A stretch of DNA of 7,507 nucleotides from Gammaproteobacteria bacterium (GTDB lineage: Bacteria > Pseudomonadota > Gammaproteobacteria > Enterobacterales > Kangiellaceae). The position numbers and the translations under genes were made by a program. The notes below the pieces were generated by a model. It was not told the DNA's origin. It did no database searches and was given only the letters and a program-made list of their open reading frames with translations. The DNA is taken from the NCBI GenBank assembly GCA_013372875.1, contig JABXIW010000041.1:1-7507 (forward strand), read 5' to 3'. Positions 1 to 6,603 of this stretch are shown here, in pieces (positions within the stretch are counted from its first letter, which is position 1; every line of letters starts with the position of its first letter).

Positions 1-438
1 ATTTGTACCATGACAGGTCTAGCCCTGATCCTAACTGGCGCTTGGCAAAGTGACTTGTCAGGTGCCGCGATGACAACACATGCCTTTGCTGTTGGTCTCA
101 ACGCAGAAACATTTGGCCCAATGCTGGTGTCTATCGGTCTGATGTTCTTTGCGTTTACAACGATCCTTGGTTGGAACTACTACGGTGAGCGTTGTGTGGT
201 GTTCCTAATGGGCACAAAAGCGGTTCTGCCTTACAAGATTATCTTCCTTGCTCTAGTGGCTTCAGGCGCGTTCCTGCATCTAGACATGATTTGGATTCTG
301 GCAGATATCGTAAATGGCTTGATGGCGATCCCTAACCTTATTGGTTTGATTGCGCTTCGTCATGTTGTACTAGCAGAAACTAAATTGTTCTTTAACCCTT
401 CAGTTCAATCTGATGATCTTGATGCGGTAAAAGCATAG
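1..438 (+). CDS. Alanine/glycine:cation symporter (AgcS family), C-terminal part
   Basis: This is the 3' end of an inner-membrane sodium (or proton) coupled alanine/glycine symporter. The reading frame is open from base 1 and stops at the TAG at 436-438, so 145 residues are visible and the N-terminal two thirds lie outside the window. The frame opens with ICTMTGLALILTGAWQ, typical of the family's late membrane segments. The stretch FAFTTILGWNYYGERC, about residues 51-66 of the visible part, matches the conserved AgcS GWxYYGE motif. Further hydrophobic segments follow, then a short polar cytoplasmic tail. The family assignment rests on these motifs. The exact substrate (alanine, glycine or D-alanine) and the coupling ion cannot be read from this fragment. 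A hairpin terminator follows 54 bases after the stop, so the gene ends its transcript here. Confidence 0.9.
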   Translation: MCTMTGLALILTGAWQSDLSGAAMTTHAFAVGLNAETFGPMLVSIGLMFFAFTTILGWNYYGERCVVFLMGTKAVLPYKIIFLALVASGAFLHLDMIWILADIVNGLMAIPNLIGLIALRHVVLAETKLFFNPSVQSDDLDAVKA

Positions 439-492
439 CTCTACAAAGAACCGTTAAGCCTGCACTTAAACGAGTTAGAAACCTTAAAACAC

Positions 493-519
493 AAAGCCCG
501 CTCATGTTTAGCGGGCTTT
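493..519. terminator. Rho-independent terminator, probably bidirectional
   Basis: AAAGCCCGC (493-501) pairs perfectly with GCGGGCTTT (511-519), and one further T-A pair extends the stem. The plus strand continues with a T-rich run (521-527), as expected for the symporter gene. On the minus strand the stem is followed by TTTGTGTTTT, so it may also end the converging lysE-like/188-residue transcript, whose last stop is at 547. Confidence 0.85.
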
Positions 520-546
520 ATTTTTATCTAGATTCAGATGACAGCG

Positions 547-1113
547 TTAATCACGTAACCACTGATGTTCAACCTTCTCTCCACGCTGTTCAAAAAACTT
601 AGCGTTTTGCTGTTTGAACTGATCAACTTTAATATCCGCGATTGGCCAATGGGCAAAATCTTCCGTAATGAAAGACTGATCAACGCCAAATTCTAGCGAA
701 TCTAAATGCTTACCTATGTAACGGTAAAAATAACTCTGTCCGACGCTATCACACACCATTGGCACATGCGCCATTCGCTGGCGATTCACTGATACGGATG
801 CCCAAGTTGTGGCGTTCGGTTTGCAAGTTTTCTCCTGCACAACATCGATTTCAAACTTGTTGTCTAACGTCGTAGATACAAAAACGACGATCGCATCGTC
901 AAGGTAAACTCGTCTTAACAAGAGCTGTTTGGTGTCGTGCGTTCGCGCCTTTTGGATACCATTAGAAAACGGCTCAAAGTGCGCCCAGTGCCACCCCCAC
1001 TCCATCCCCCGAGGTGAAAACTTGATTTGTGGTAATGTCATCCAAGCAACAGCACTCGCAAACCCCAACAAAAACAGCGTCAGCATTAAAGCAAGTCGGT
1101 ATAAATTGCGCAT
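547..1113 (-). CDS. Membrane-anchored protein of unknown function (188 aa)
   Basis: I do not recognise a family. Residues 5-25 form one hydrophobic segment after a short basic start (MRNLYR), so this is an N-terminal anchor or uncleaved signal. The remaining 160 or so residues should then lie in the periplasm. The soluble part is rich in Trp, Phe and His (around 37-47) and has only two cysteines, C97 and C121, which could form one disulfide. The C-terminus is charged and hydrophilic. The ATG sits directly after the TAA of the upstream lysE-like gene with no base between them, so the two genes are almost certainly co-transcribed and translationally coupled. The likely ribosome site, GAAGAA, lies inside the end of the upstream gene. 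That the protein assists the exporter is inference from gene order only. Confidence 0.75.
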   Translation of the reverse strand: MRNLYRLALMLTLFLLGFASAVAWMTLPQIKFSPRGMEWGWHWAHFEPFSNGIQKARTHDTKQLLLRRVYLDDAIVVFVSTTLDNKFEIDVVQEKTCKPNATTWASVSVNRQRMAHVPMVCDSVGQSYFYRYIGKHLDSLEFGVDQSFITEDFAHWPIADIKVDQFKQQNAKFFEQRGEKVEHQWLRD

Positions 1114-1749
1114 TTAAAGTGGTTCTTCAATCAGTAACTTAATTCCTAGCGCAACAAGCACAGCACCTGTTACTCCTTCCATCCATTTCATAAAGCTGGC
1201 ATTTTTGAGCAAGTTCTTTGCTGAGTTTAAAGCCCCCGCCAAGCCACATTGCCAAACCATTGCGATAACAAAATGGATAGCGGCCATCGTCATAGATTGC
1301 AACAATGGTGAGCCTTCCGGATTAACGAATTGCGGTAAAAATGCCAAGTAAAACACTGCCGTTTTTGGGTTTAGTACATTTGAGAGAAAGCCCTCTCTAA
1401 ACGAACGTTTTCCACTGTATACCTGCTGAATTTGTTCAGCGACAGTAATGCCTCCGCCCGATGCCATTAGCGCTTTCAAACTGCTGATACCAAGCCAAAT
1501 GAGGTACGCGGCACCAATCATTTTAACGATTTGGAATAGCTCTGCGGATTGTGCAAGGATGGCAGAAATGCCCACGGCAGAGAAAAACGCATGTACAAAC
1601 AAGCCAAAACAAATGCCTAAACTTGTTGTACACCCATCTTTTAAGCCCGAACGACTTGTATTACGAAGAACTAATGCGGTATCCAGCCCCGGCGTCAGCG
1701 TTAAAATCGTGATAGCGATAAGAAACGCTTCAAAATTTAGTATGTCCAT
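1114..1749 (-). CDS. LysE/RhtB-family amino acid exporter
   Basis: This is a predicted inner-membrane exporter of amino acids or related metabolites. At 211 residues it has the usual LysE/RhtB length, with about six hydrophobic segments. The N-terminal segment carries LTLTPGLDT (16-24), the counterpart of the family's TPGPDT signature, here with Leu for the second Pro. A second family block, NVLNPKTAVFYLAFLPQF (124-141), includes the conserved NPK. The ATG at 1747-1749 is chosen because family members begin about 15-20 residues before TPG. An upstream in-frame TTG (1807-1809) would add 20 polar residues unlike the family. No clear Shine-Dalgarno sequence precedes the ATG, so the start is less certain than the identity. 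The downstream 188-residue gene abuts its stop. The substrate (lysine, homoserine, threonine, other) cannot be decided from sequence. Confidence 0.9.
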   Translation of the reverse strand: MDILNFEAFLIAITILTLTPGLDTALVLRNTSRSGLKDGCTTSLGICFGLFVHAFFSAVGISAILAQSAELFQIVKMIGAAYLIWLGISSLKALMASGGGITVAEQIQQVYSGKRSFREGFLSNVLNPKTAVFYLAFLPQFVNPEGSPLLQSMTMAAIHFVIAMVWQCGLAGALNSAKNLLKNASFMKWMEGVTGAVLVALGIKLLIEEPL

Positions 1750-1826
1750 ATTGTTGTGATAATTAATGGGTAATGCGTCATCAATACCGCCAATCAACTC
1801 GATTCGCAAGCTTCTTTTTTAAGAGC

Positions 1827-1855
1827 GCTATACAACCGGATGAATTTGTGGACAA
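1827..1855 (-). promoter_or_regulatory. Candidate sigma-70 promoter of the lysE-like operon
   Basis: Read on the minus strand, TTGTCC (-35, at 1850-1855) and TATAGC (-10, at 1827-1832) are separated by 17 bases, each matching four of six consensus positions. Transcription would begin near 1820, giving a leader of about 70 bases to the ATG at 1749. This is seen by eye only. Confidence 0.45.
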
Positions 1856-1871
1856 TGAGACGTCATTAAAT

Positions 1872-1918
1872 GTTAATTATTAGTAAATTAACTTCAGTTG
1901 CTTAGCGCGACTTGAAGT
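1872..1918. promoter_or_regulatory. Two overlapping inverted repeats in the divergent region
   Basis: GTTAAT (1872-1877) faces ATTAAC (1887-1892) across nine bases, and ACTTCA (1891-1896) faces TGAAGT (1913-1918) across 16 bases. They lie between the lysE-like promoter and the M32 carboxypeptidase start, where an operator or leader hairpin would be placed. Six-base arms in AT-rich DNA can arise by chance, so a regulatory role is only possible. Confidence 0.25.
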
Positions 1919-1970
1919 GAAGGACCCTTTTCGGGTGTTTAGGGAAAGAACAAAAACAAGAGTAGTCACA

Positions 1971-3443
1971 ATGAATGCATTTACAAAACTCGTCGAACAT
2001 TCAAAAAAAGTCGCCAACTTTGGCCATTTATTAGAAATTGTAGGCTGGGATCAAGCTGCTGTGATGCCATCAGGCGGTGCTGAAGCACGCTCCAACGCAA
2101 TGGCTGAACTTGAAGTACACATCCACTCGCTCATGACTCAGCCGCATCTTGAGGATCTATTTGCACAAGCAGAAGAAGAAACCCTCGCCACGCAAGAGCG
2201 AGCCATGTTACGTGAAATGAAACGCGAATGGCAGCTTGCAAACCTTCTTCCAGAATCATTAGTTCAAGCAAGTTCTCTTGCCGGTTCGAAGTGTGAGCAC
2301 GCTTGGCGCACACAGCGTGCTAATAATGACTGGGCCGGTTTTGAGAAGAACTGGGCAGAAGTTGTAAAGCTATCCCAAGAAGAGGCTCAAATTCGTGCAG
2401 ACGCAAATGGCACAACGCCATACGATGCGATGCTGAATGTTTACGAGCCAGGCACGACTTCGGCTTCTTTAGATACGCTGTTTTCTGACGTCAAAACATG
2501 GTTGCCTTCTTTAATTGACGAAGCAATTGAAAAGCAAAAATCAAATAACATTCTGCTTCCTAACGGCCATTACCCTGCTGAAAAACAAAAAGCACTGGGC
2601 TTGCAAGTGATGAAGCTGCTCCAGTTCGATTTCGAGCATGGTCGACTTGATGAGAGTGTCCATCCGTTCTGTGGCGGCGTTCCTACCGATGTGCGTATCA
2701 CAACTCGTTACGATGAGAGTGAGTTTATGCAATCATTAATGGGAATCGTGCACGAAACTGGTCACGCTCGTTATGAACAAGGCTTACCTAAGGAATTGGC
2801 TGGCACACCAGCGGGTGAAGCGCGATCGATGGGCATTCATGAATCACAATCTCTATTCTTCGAGATGCAAATTGGCCGCAACAACGCCTTTATCGATCAT
2901 CTTGCTCGCTTGGCTTCAAATCATTTCTCTGGCAACGAGTTCGCGAAAGACAATCTAGCGAAGATATACACGCGAGTAGAAAAAGGCTTCATCCGAGTTG
3001 ATGCAGATGAACTGACCTACCCTGCGCACGTTATCCTTCGCTACGAAATTGAACGAGATCTCATGAACGGTGTGATTAAACACACTGACGTCCCTGAATT
3101 GTGGAACGAGAAAATGAAAGCGTATCTGGGTCTATCTACAGAGGGCAACTTCAAAAATGGTTGTATGCAAGACATCCATTGGACTGACGGCTCTTTTGGT
3201 TATTTCCCATCGTACACACTAGGAGCCATGTACGCGGCACAATTTATGGCAGCGATGAAGAAGACTATCGACGTTGATGGCGTAATTCAAAGTGGTGACC
3301 TTTCACCTATCTTTACTTGGCTATCAGACAATATTTGGAGCAAAGGCAGCTTGTTAACGACTGATGAGCTCGTAAAACAAGCAACAGGAGAAACGCTTAA
3401 TGCTCAACACTTCCAAGCCCACTTAAAAAGTCGTTACCTATAA
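1971..3443 (+). CDS. M32-family metallocarboxypeptidase (carboxypeptidase Taq type)
   Basis: This is a cytosolic zinc carboxypeptidase that removes residues from peptide C-termini. At 490 residues it has the family's usual length of about 500. All diagnostic M32 motifs are present in order: DVRIT at 240-244, the zinc site HETGH at 261-265 (catalytic E262), HESQ at 290-293 (E291 as the third zinc ligand), IRVDAD at 341-346, and GCMQDIHW at 397-404. The N-terminal GWDQAAVMP is also typical. I prefer the ATG at 1971, which has AAGAG eight bases upstream and starts right before the family-like helix. A GTG at 1917 would add 18 basic residues without a ribosome site. There is no signal peptide or membrane segment. 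The gene has its own terminator and stands alone, and a role in peptide turnover is inferred from the family. Confidence 0.95.
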   Translation: MNAFTKLVEHSKKVANFGHLLEIVGWDQAAVMPSGGAEARSNAMAELEVHIHSLMTQPHLEDLFAQAEEETLATQERAMLREMKREWQLANLLPESLVQASSLAGSKCEHAWRTQRANNDWAGFEKNWAEVVKLSQEEAQIRADANGTTPYDAMLNVYEPGTTSASLDTLFSDVKTWLPSLIDEAIEKQKSNNILLPNGHYPAEKQKALGLQVMKLLQFDFEHGRLDESVHPFCGGVPTDVRITTRYDESEFMQSLMGIVHETGHARYEQGLPKELAGTPAGEARSMGIHESQSLFFEMQIGRNNAFIDHLARLASNHFSGNEFAKDNLAKIYTRVEKGFIRVDADELTYPAHVILRYEIERDLMNGVIKHTDVPELWNEKMKAYLGLSTEGNFKNGCMQDIHWTDGSFGYFPSYTLGAMYAAQFMAAMKKTIDVDGVIQSGDLSPIFTWLSDNIWSKGSLLTTDELVKQATGETLNAQHFQAHLKSRYL

Positions 3444-3470
3444 CTGCTGAGCTTAGACTCAAGAAAGTCA

Positions 3471-3507
3471 ATGCCCAAGGAACGCAGCTCCTTGGGCATT
3501 TTTCTTT
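3471..3507 (+). terminator. Rho-independent terminator of the M32 gene
   Basis: ATGCCCAAGGA (3471-3481) pairs perfectly over 11 bases with TCCTTGGGCAT (3489-3499). The loop is seven bases, and a T-rich run (TTTTTCTTTTT) follows and reaches the stop codon of the converging lpxL-like gene. On the minus strand the following sequence is only partly T-rich, so it may be weaker in that direction. Confidence 0.9.
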
Positions 3508-4467
3508 TTAAATACTGATATCCATTGCAGGGACAAGTCTTGGTTTATACAAGCAGTCTTCACCTTCTGGCCTAGTTTTAAAACGTCGGTGGAGCCACAT
3601 GTATTGGCTTGGGCTTGCCATGATAGATGTTTCAACAATTTTATTAACGAAAGCCGCAGCACTATCGGGATCGTCTTTTGGAAAACCATCCACTGGCGCA
3701 TCAATCGTCAAGGTATAATGCCCATCTTCGCCTCTGACCATCGTAAATGGGACAATTGCGCAATTTGTATTATCGACTAGCAAGCTAGTGCCCGTTGTTG
3801 TACAGGCATTTTTAACCGCGAACAACGGAGCAAACGTCGAACGTCTGTTTCCGTAATCATGATCCGGCGCATACCAAACACGCTCGCCAGAGTTGAGTGC
3901 TTCAAGCATGGCTTTGACATTTTTACGATCGATCAACGTACGGTTAGAACGAGAACGACCTTTGTATTGGAAATAGTCGAAACACGGATTGTTGTTTGGT
4001 CGATAGACACCCGTCCCAGATTTTTGAATACCAAATGCGCGAGCACCTAATTCCAAGTTCATTGAATGGACGGCCAACATTAAGGCCCCCTTACCGGACT
4101 TTTCTAACGCTTCTAAATGCTCCATTCCTTTAATCGTAACGTGCTTACTGACTCTTTTATCTGACCAAAACCATGCCATCGCTGTTTCGAAGAGTGCAAT
4201 ACCGGAGTTGTCGATATTATCTTTTAAAATCGCCTCGCGTTGAGATTCGCCCATGTGAGGAAAACAAAGCTCAAGATTGCGCCGTATCGTCACTTGACGC
4301 TTTTTCATTATTCGCATGGCTAAACGACCAATACCGCGTCCTAGCGCTAATTGAACATTAAAAGGAAGAAGGCTCAATGAGTACATCACGCCGATGAGAA
4401 TTAACGTACCCCAATAACGAGGTAAAAGAAATTTAGCCTTAAATTCAGGCTTTTTGTATTTATTCAT
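3508..4467 (-). CDS. lpxL: Lipid A late acyltransferase, LpxL/LpxP type
   Basis: This inner-membrane enzyme adds a secondary acyl chain, from acyl-ACP, to the Kdo2-lipid A precursor. The protein is very close to E. coli LpxL along its length: LPRYWGTL near the start, RRNLELCFP, the region around ETAMAWFW, GVYRPNNNP, YAPDHDYG (200-207) and the end motif QYMWLHRRFKTRPEG. The HX4E catalytic signature is H134 with E139, in HSMNLELGARAFG. One N-terminal hydrophobic segment (about 20-35) anchors it. The ATG at 4467 leaves 15 residues before PRYW, as in E. coli LpxL. An alternative ATG at 4491 would add eight residues, and neither has a clear ribosome site. LpxP, the cold-induced paralogue, has the same architecture, so LpxL versus LpxP and the acyl chain length stay open. 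The first-listed motifs exclude LpxM more clearly. Confidence 0.93.
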   Translation of the reverse strand: MNKYKKPEFKAKFLLPRYWGTLILIGVMYSLSLLPFNVQLALGRGIGRLAMRIMKKRQVTIRRNLELCFPHMGESQREAILKDNIDNSGIALFETAMAWFWSDKRVSKHVTIKGMEHLEALEKSGKGALMLAVHSMNLELGARAFGIQKSGTGVYRPNNNPCFDYFQYKGRSRSNRTLIDRKNVKAMLEALNSGERVWYAPDHDYGNRRSTFAPLFAVKNACTTTGTSLLVDNTNCAIVPFTMVRGEDGHYTLTIDAPVDGFPKDDPDSAAAFVNKIVETSIMASPSQYMWLHRRFKTRPEGEDCLYKPRLVPAMDISI

Positions 4468-4508
4468 ATATGAAATGTCAGATGCGAGCATCTATAAGTG
4501 GGAGAAAC

Positions 4509-4536
4509 AATGATAATAAAAAGCACTTTTATCATT
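4509..4536. repeat. Imperfect inverted repeat upstream of lpxL
   Basis: AATGATAA (4509-4516) is mirrored by TTATCATT (4529-4536), and with one bulged base the arms extend through AAAA/TTTT. It lies in the predicted lpxL 5' leader. It could be an RNA hairpin or an AT-rich protein site; nothing in the sequence decides which. Confidence 0.4.
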
Positions 4537-4569
4537 GATAACGCTAATAACATAAATTAAAGCGCGCGG

Positions 4570-4598
4570 ATTCTATGGTTCTTCGACACACTACACAA
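4570..4598 (-). promoter_or_regulatory. Candidate promoter of lpxL
   Basis: On the minus strand, TTGTGT (-35, 4593-4598) and TAGAAT (-10, 4570-4575, five of six to consensus) are 17 bases apart. A GC-rich stretch, GCGCGC, follows at the expected start of transcription. The leader to the ATG at 4467 would be close to 95 bases and would contain the inverted repeat at 4509-4536. Confidence 0.4.
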
Positions 4599-4743
4599 TA
4601 AGAACTTTACAAGAATATGTTGGGCGTGCAAAAACACCAAAGACGAGCTCGGACATTAACATCAACTGATGAAATGAATCCACCCGCCTTTCATAAAGTT
4701 TGGATAAACATAACCGTGTATTTACAATACCTTGGATTGCGTA

Positions 4744-4857
4744 TTACCCCCAAAGAGCGGCGATCAGAAAAATAGCCGCAAACAATCCAGCGATAACTAA
4801 CATTAAGTATGATAGTTTGCCTGTTCCACCTTTTGGCGCTTGATTACAACACCCCAT
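4744..4857 (-). CDS. Small single-pass membrane protein (37 aa), unknown function
   Basis: The translation is MGCCNQAPKGGTGKLSYLML (1-20) followed by a hydrophobic run that ends in ALWG and TAA. Residues 1-14 are polar with a net positive charge, and about residues 16-36 form one membrane-spanning helix. Reality of the gene is supported by a consensus Shine-Dalgarno AAGGAG (minus strand, 4865-4870) seven bases before the ATG, and by the sharp polar-to-hydrophobic pattern, which is unlikely in a random frame. By the positive-inside rule the N-terminus with adjacent C3 and C4 should face the cytoplasm. The paired cysteines could bind metal, form a disulfide or mark a redox-sensitive site; this is inference. 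It is too short for most automatic gene callers. It lies 277 bases upstream of lpxL on the same strand, but lpxL has its own candidate promoter. I do not recognise a named family. Confidence 0.8.
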   Translation of the reverse strand: MGCCNQAPKGGTGKLSYLMLVIAGLFAAIFLIAALWG

Positions 4858-4864
4858 TTGTCTT

Positions 4865-4883
4865 CTCCTTAACGATTTTCGTT
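4865..4883 (-). promoter_or_regulatory. Ribosome binding site with an adjoining small hairpin
   Basis: On the minus strand, AACGA AAA TCGTT (4871-4883) is a five-base-pair inverted repeat. It is followed at once by the Shine-Dalgarno AAGGAG (4865-4870) of the 37-residue gene. The ribosome site is strong and fixes the start. The hairpin is short and would affect translation only weakly unless stabilised. Confidence 0.5.
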
Positions 4884-4973
4884 CCCTTTAACTTAGCGCT
4901 TACCCTTGGGTGAAGGTCAACCTGTGGCAGTTTGTTGTGTGTCTTTTTACTTTTTTCGCGCCAATGCACCAAC

Positions 4974-4985
4974 GTAAACGTTTAC
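4974..4985. promoter_or_regulatory. Perfect palindrome of LacI/PurR operator type
   Basis: GTAAACGTTTAC is a perfect 12-base palindrome centred on CG. The 16-base context ACGTAAACGTTTACAT matches 13 of 16 positions of the PurR consensus ACGCAAACGTTTGCGT, and it also fits the general LacI-family form. It lies between the divergent 37-residue gene (start 4857) and antiporter gene (start 5152), about 165 bases upstream of the latter, so it could control either. The pattern is seen directly; the regulator is inferred. Confidence 0.45.
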
Positions 4986-5151
4986 ATTGATTACAAATAA
5001 ATCACTGAGTTTTCGGTTCATTTTTGGGTAAATACATACCATTTTTCGCTATATACCCGCCGTTTATAACAACCCTACAATACGCGCGTCTTACTTGTAG
5101 CACGCGGGTTTTCCAACCATGAATTCGTGGCTCGTTTATTAAAGGTATCGA

Positions 5152-6579
5152 ATGAGCAATATCGCCAAGTCCGCCGTTAAACTCAGTGTTTTCTCGGTGA
5201 TCATGATTACGGTTACATCCGTTGATAGCATCAGAAACATACCGGGTGCCGCCTTATTTGGTAGTCATGCCATCTCTTTCTTTTTACTTGCTGGTTTATG
5301 CTTTTTCGTTCCCACGGCTTTAGTGTGTGCCGAGCTAAGCACGACTTACCCTCAACAGGGTGGCGTCTATCTTTGGGGAAAAGAAACGATTGGACCTAAC
5401 TTCGGCTTTGCAACCGTTTGGTATCAATATGCGGAAAATATCGTTTATTACCCGCCACTGATCTCTTTCATTGTCGCTACAGGTGCCTACCCATTTTTCC
5501 CTGAACTGGCGCAGAATAATATTTTCATGTTAATCATGATTAACGTGATTTTTTGGGCGCTAACATTGGTAAATATATTCGGCTTACGTTTGTCATCGAT
5601 GATCACAAACGTGTTTGGCACTCTAGGGCTCATTTTCCCAATTTTGCTGATTATTGGCTTAGGTGGTTACTGGGCATATACCAATCCGGGTGAGTCCCAT
5701 ATCTCCCTTAGTCATGTCTCTGACTGGCTACCCGATTTCTCTCAAGATGGAATAGGGGCAGGTTTCACCGCTGTCGTGCTTTCATTGACTGGTTTAGAAA
5801 TTACCACCTCATATGCAAGTGAGGTAGAAAATCCACAAAAGGCGTATCCAAAAGCACTCTTAGCTTCTACGGCGCTGATTTTGGTATCTTTAACAGCTTG
5901 CTCACTGTCAATTTCATCGGTGGTATCAAGCGATCACGCCAGCTTAAGCGAAGGTGTGATCTTAGCGTTCAAAACCTTCTTTGATGATTTGAACCTCTCA
6001 TTCATGCTGCCTGTGATTGCTTTGGCGATTGTGTTTGGCACGCTAGCAAGCTTGAACAACTGGATTATTGCACCGACAAAGAGTTTGCATGTAGCGGCGA
6101 AAGACCAGTTTATGCCAATTGCACTGTCGAAAGAAAATCAAAACCAAGCACCTGTCGCCCTACTCTTATTGCAAGGGGCTATCGTTAGCGTGTTGTCATT
6201 AGTGTTTATTTTGGTTCCAAACGTTAACCAAGGTATGTGGCTGCTGAACATCTTAATGACTCAGTTGTACATGGTGATGTACGTGTGTATCTTTATTAGT
6301 TTTTTGGTGTCACGACGCAAACACGCAGACATCGAACGACCATTTAGAGTCCCTGGCGGTAAAGTGGGAATGAGCTTGGTGGCAGGTTTAGGATTAATTA
6401 GCTGTATGATCACTATCGTGGTGTCGTTCGACGTACCAGCAGGTATCAGCGCAGAAACGGGCGCGTATGCACTCGTATTGGGGTTCATCGCATTCAGTTT
6501 GCCAGCTATCGCGGCGGTGATGTATCGCAATCGAAAAGTTCGCTCTCAAGCTCAACTAATCGAAGCATTAGCAAGCTAA
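5152..6579 (+). CDS. GadC-like amino acid antiporter (APC superfamily, glutamate:GABA antiporter type)
   Basis: This is a 475-residue inner-membrane transporter with about 12 hydrophobic segments. Family signs are TYPQQGGVYLWGKETIGP (65-82), which aligns with EEGGVFAWVSNTLGP of E. coli GadC; GLEITTSYASEVENPQKAYP (214-233), with the conserved TM6 glutamate and ENP; and RPFRVPGGKVG (396-406), followed by TIVVSF as in GadC. The ATG has AAAGG five to six bases upstream. Such carriers exchange an amino acid for its decarboxylation product or a related compound, often for acid resistance. No decarboxylase is adjacent, so the substrate is unknown. The protein ends only some 15 residues after the last membrane segment, so the C-terminal plug that gates E. 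coli GadC by pH appears to be absent. It is monocistronic, with a terminator right behind it. The fold is certain; the subfamily is likely. Confidence 0.88.
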   Translation: MSNIAKSAVKLSVFSVIMITVTSVDSIRNIPGAALFGSHAISFFLLAGLCFFVPTALVCAELSTTYPQQGGVYLWGKETIGPNFGFATVWYQYAENIVYYPPLISFIVATGAYPFFPELAQNNIFMLIMINVIFWALTLVNIFGLRLSSMITNVFGTLGLIFPILLIIGLGGYWAYTNPGESHISLSHVSDWLPDFSQDGIGAGFTAVVLSLTGLEITTSYASEVENPQKAYPKALLASTALILVSLTACSLSISSVVSSDHASLSEGVILAFKTFFDDLNLSFMLPVIALAIVFGTLASLNNWIIAPTKSLHVAAKDQFMPIALSKENQNQAPVALLLLQGAIVSVLSLVFILVPNVNQGMWLLNILMTQLYMVMYVCIFISFLVSRRKHADIERPFRVPGGKVGMSLVAGLGLISCMITIVVSFDVPAGISAETGAYALVLGFIAFSLPAIAAVMYRNRKVRSQAQLIEALAS

Positions 6580-6603
6580 TTTTTCCGAAATACGCAATAG
6601 AAT

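Noticed and set aside
1448..1759. A 103-codon plus-strand frame inside the lysE-like gene.
   Set aside because: It is antisense to a clearly conserved LysE-family protein, has a Cys/Lys/Pro-rich low-quality translation and no ribosome site.
1858..1865. AGACGTCA, a seven of eight match to a met box, overlapping the -35 side of the lysE-like promoter.
   Set aside because: Neighbouring 8-base units match only three of eight, while MetJ needs tandem boxes. With equal base frequencies about three single matches of seven or more of eight are expected by chance in a window of this size.
4617..4775. A plus-strand frame of 52 codons from an ATG at 4617.
   Set aside because: It has no Shine-Dalgarno, its composition is not protein-like, and its 3' end lies antisense to the better supported 37-residue gene.
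4900..4915. Imperfect repeat around ACCC TT GGGT near a TTGACC hexamer upstream of the 37-residue gene, considered as promoter plus operator.
   Set aside because: No acceptable -10 lies at 16 to 18 bases from TTGACC, and the arms hold only four perfect pairs.
5085..5106. CGCGT/ACGCG inverted repeat in the antiporter leader, considered as an attenuator.
   Set aside because: There are only five pairs with a 12-base loop, no leader peptide and no proper T-run, so no attenuation mechanism can be supported.
6261..6530. An 89-codon minus-strand frame inside the antiporter gene.
   Set aside because: It is a shadow of the transporter frame: no family match by eye and no ribosome site.
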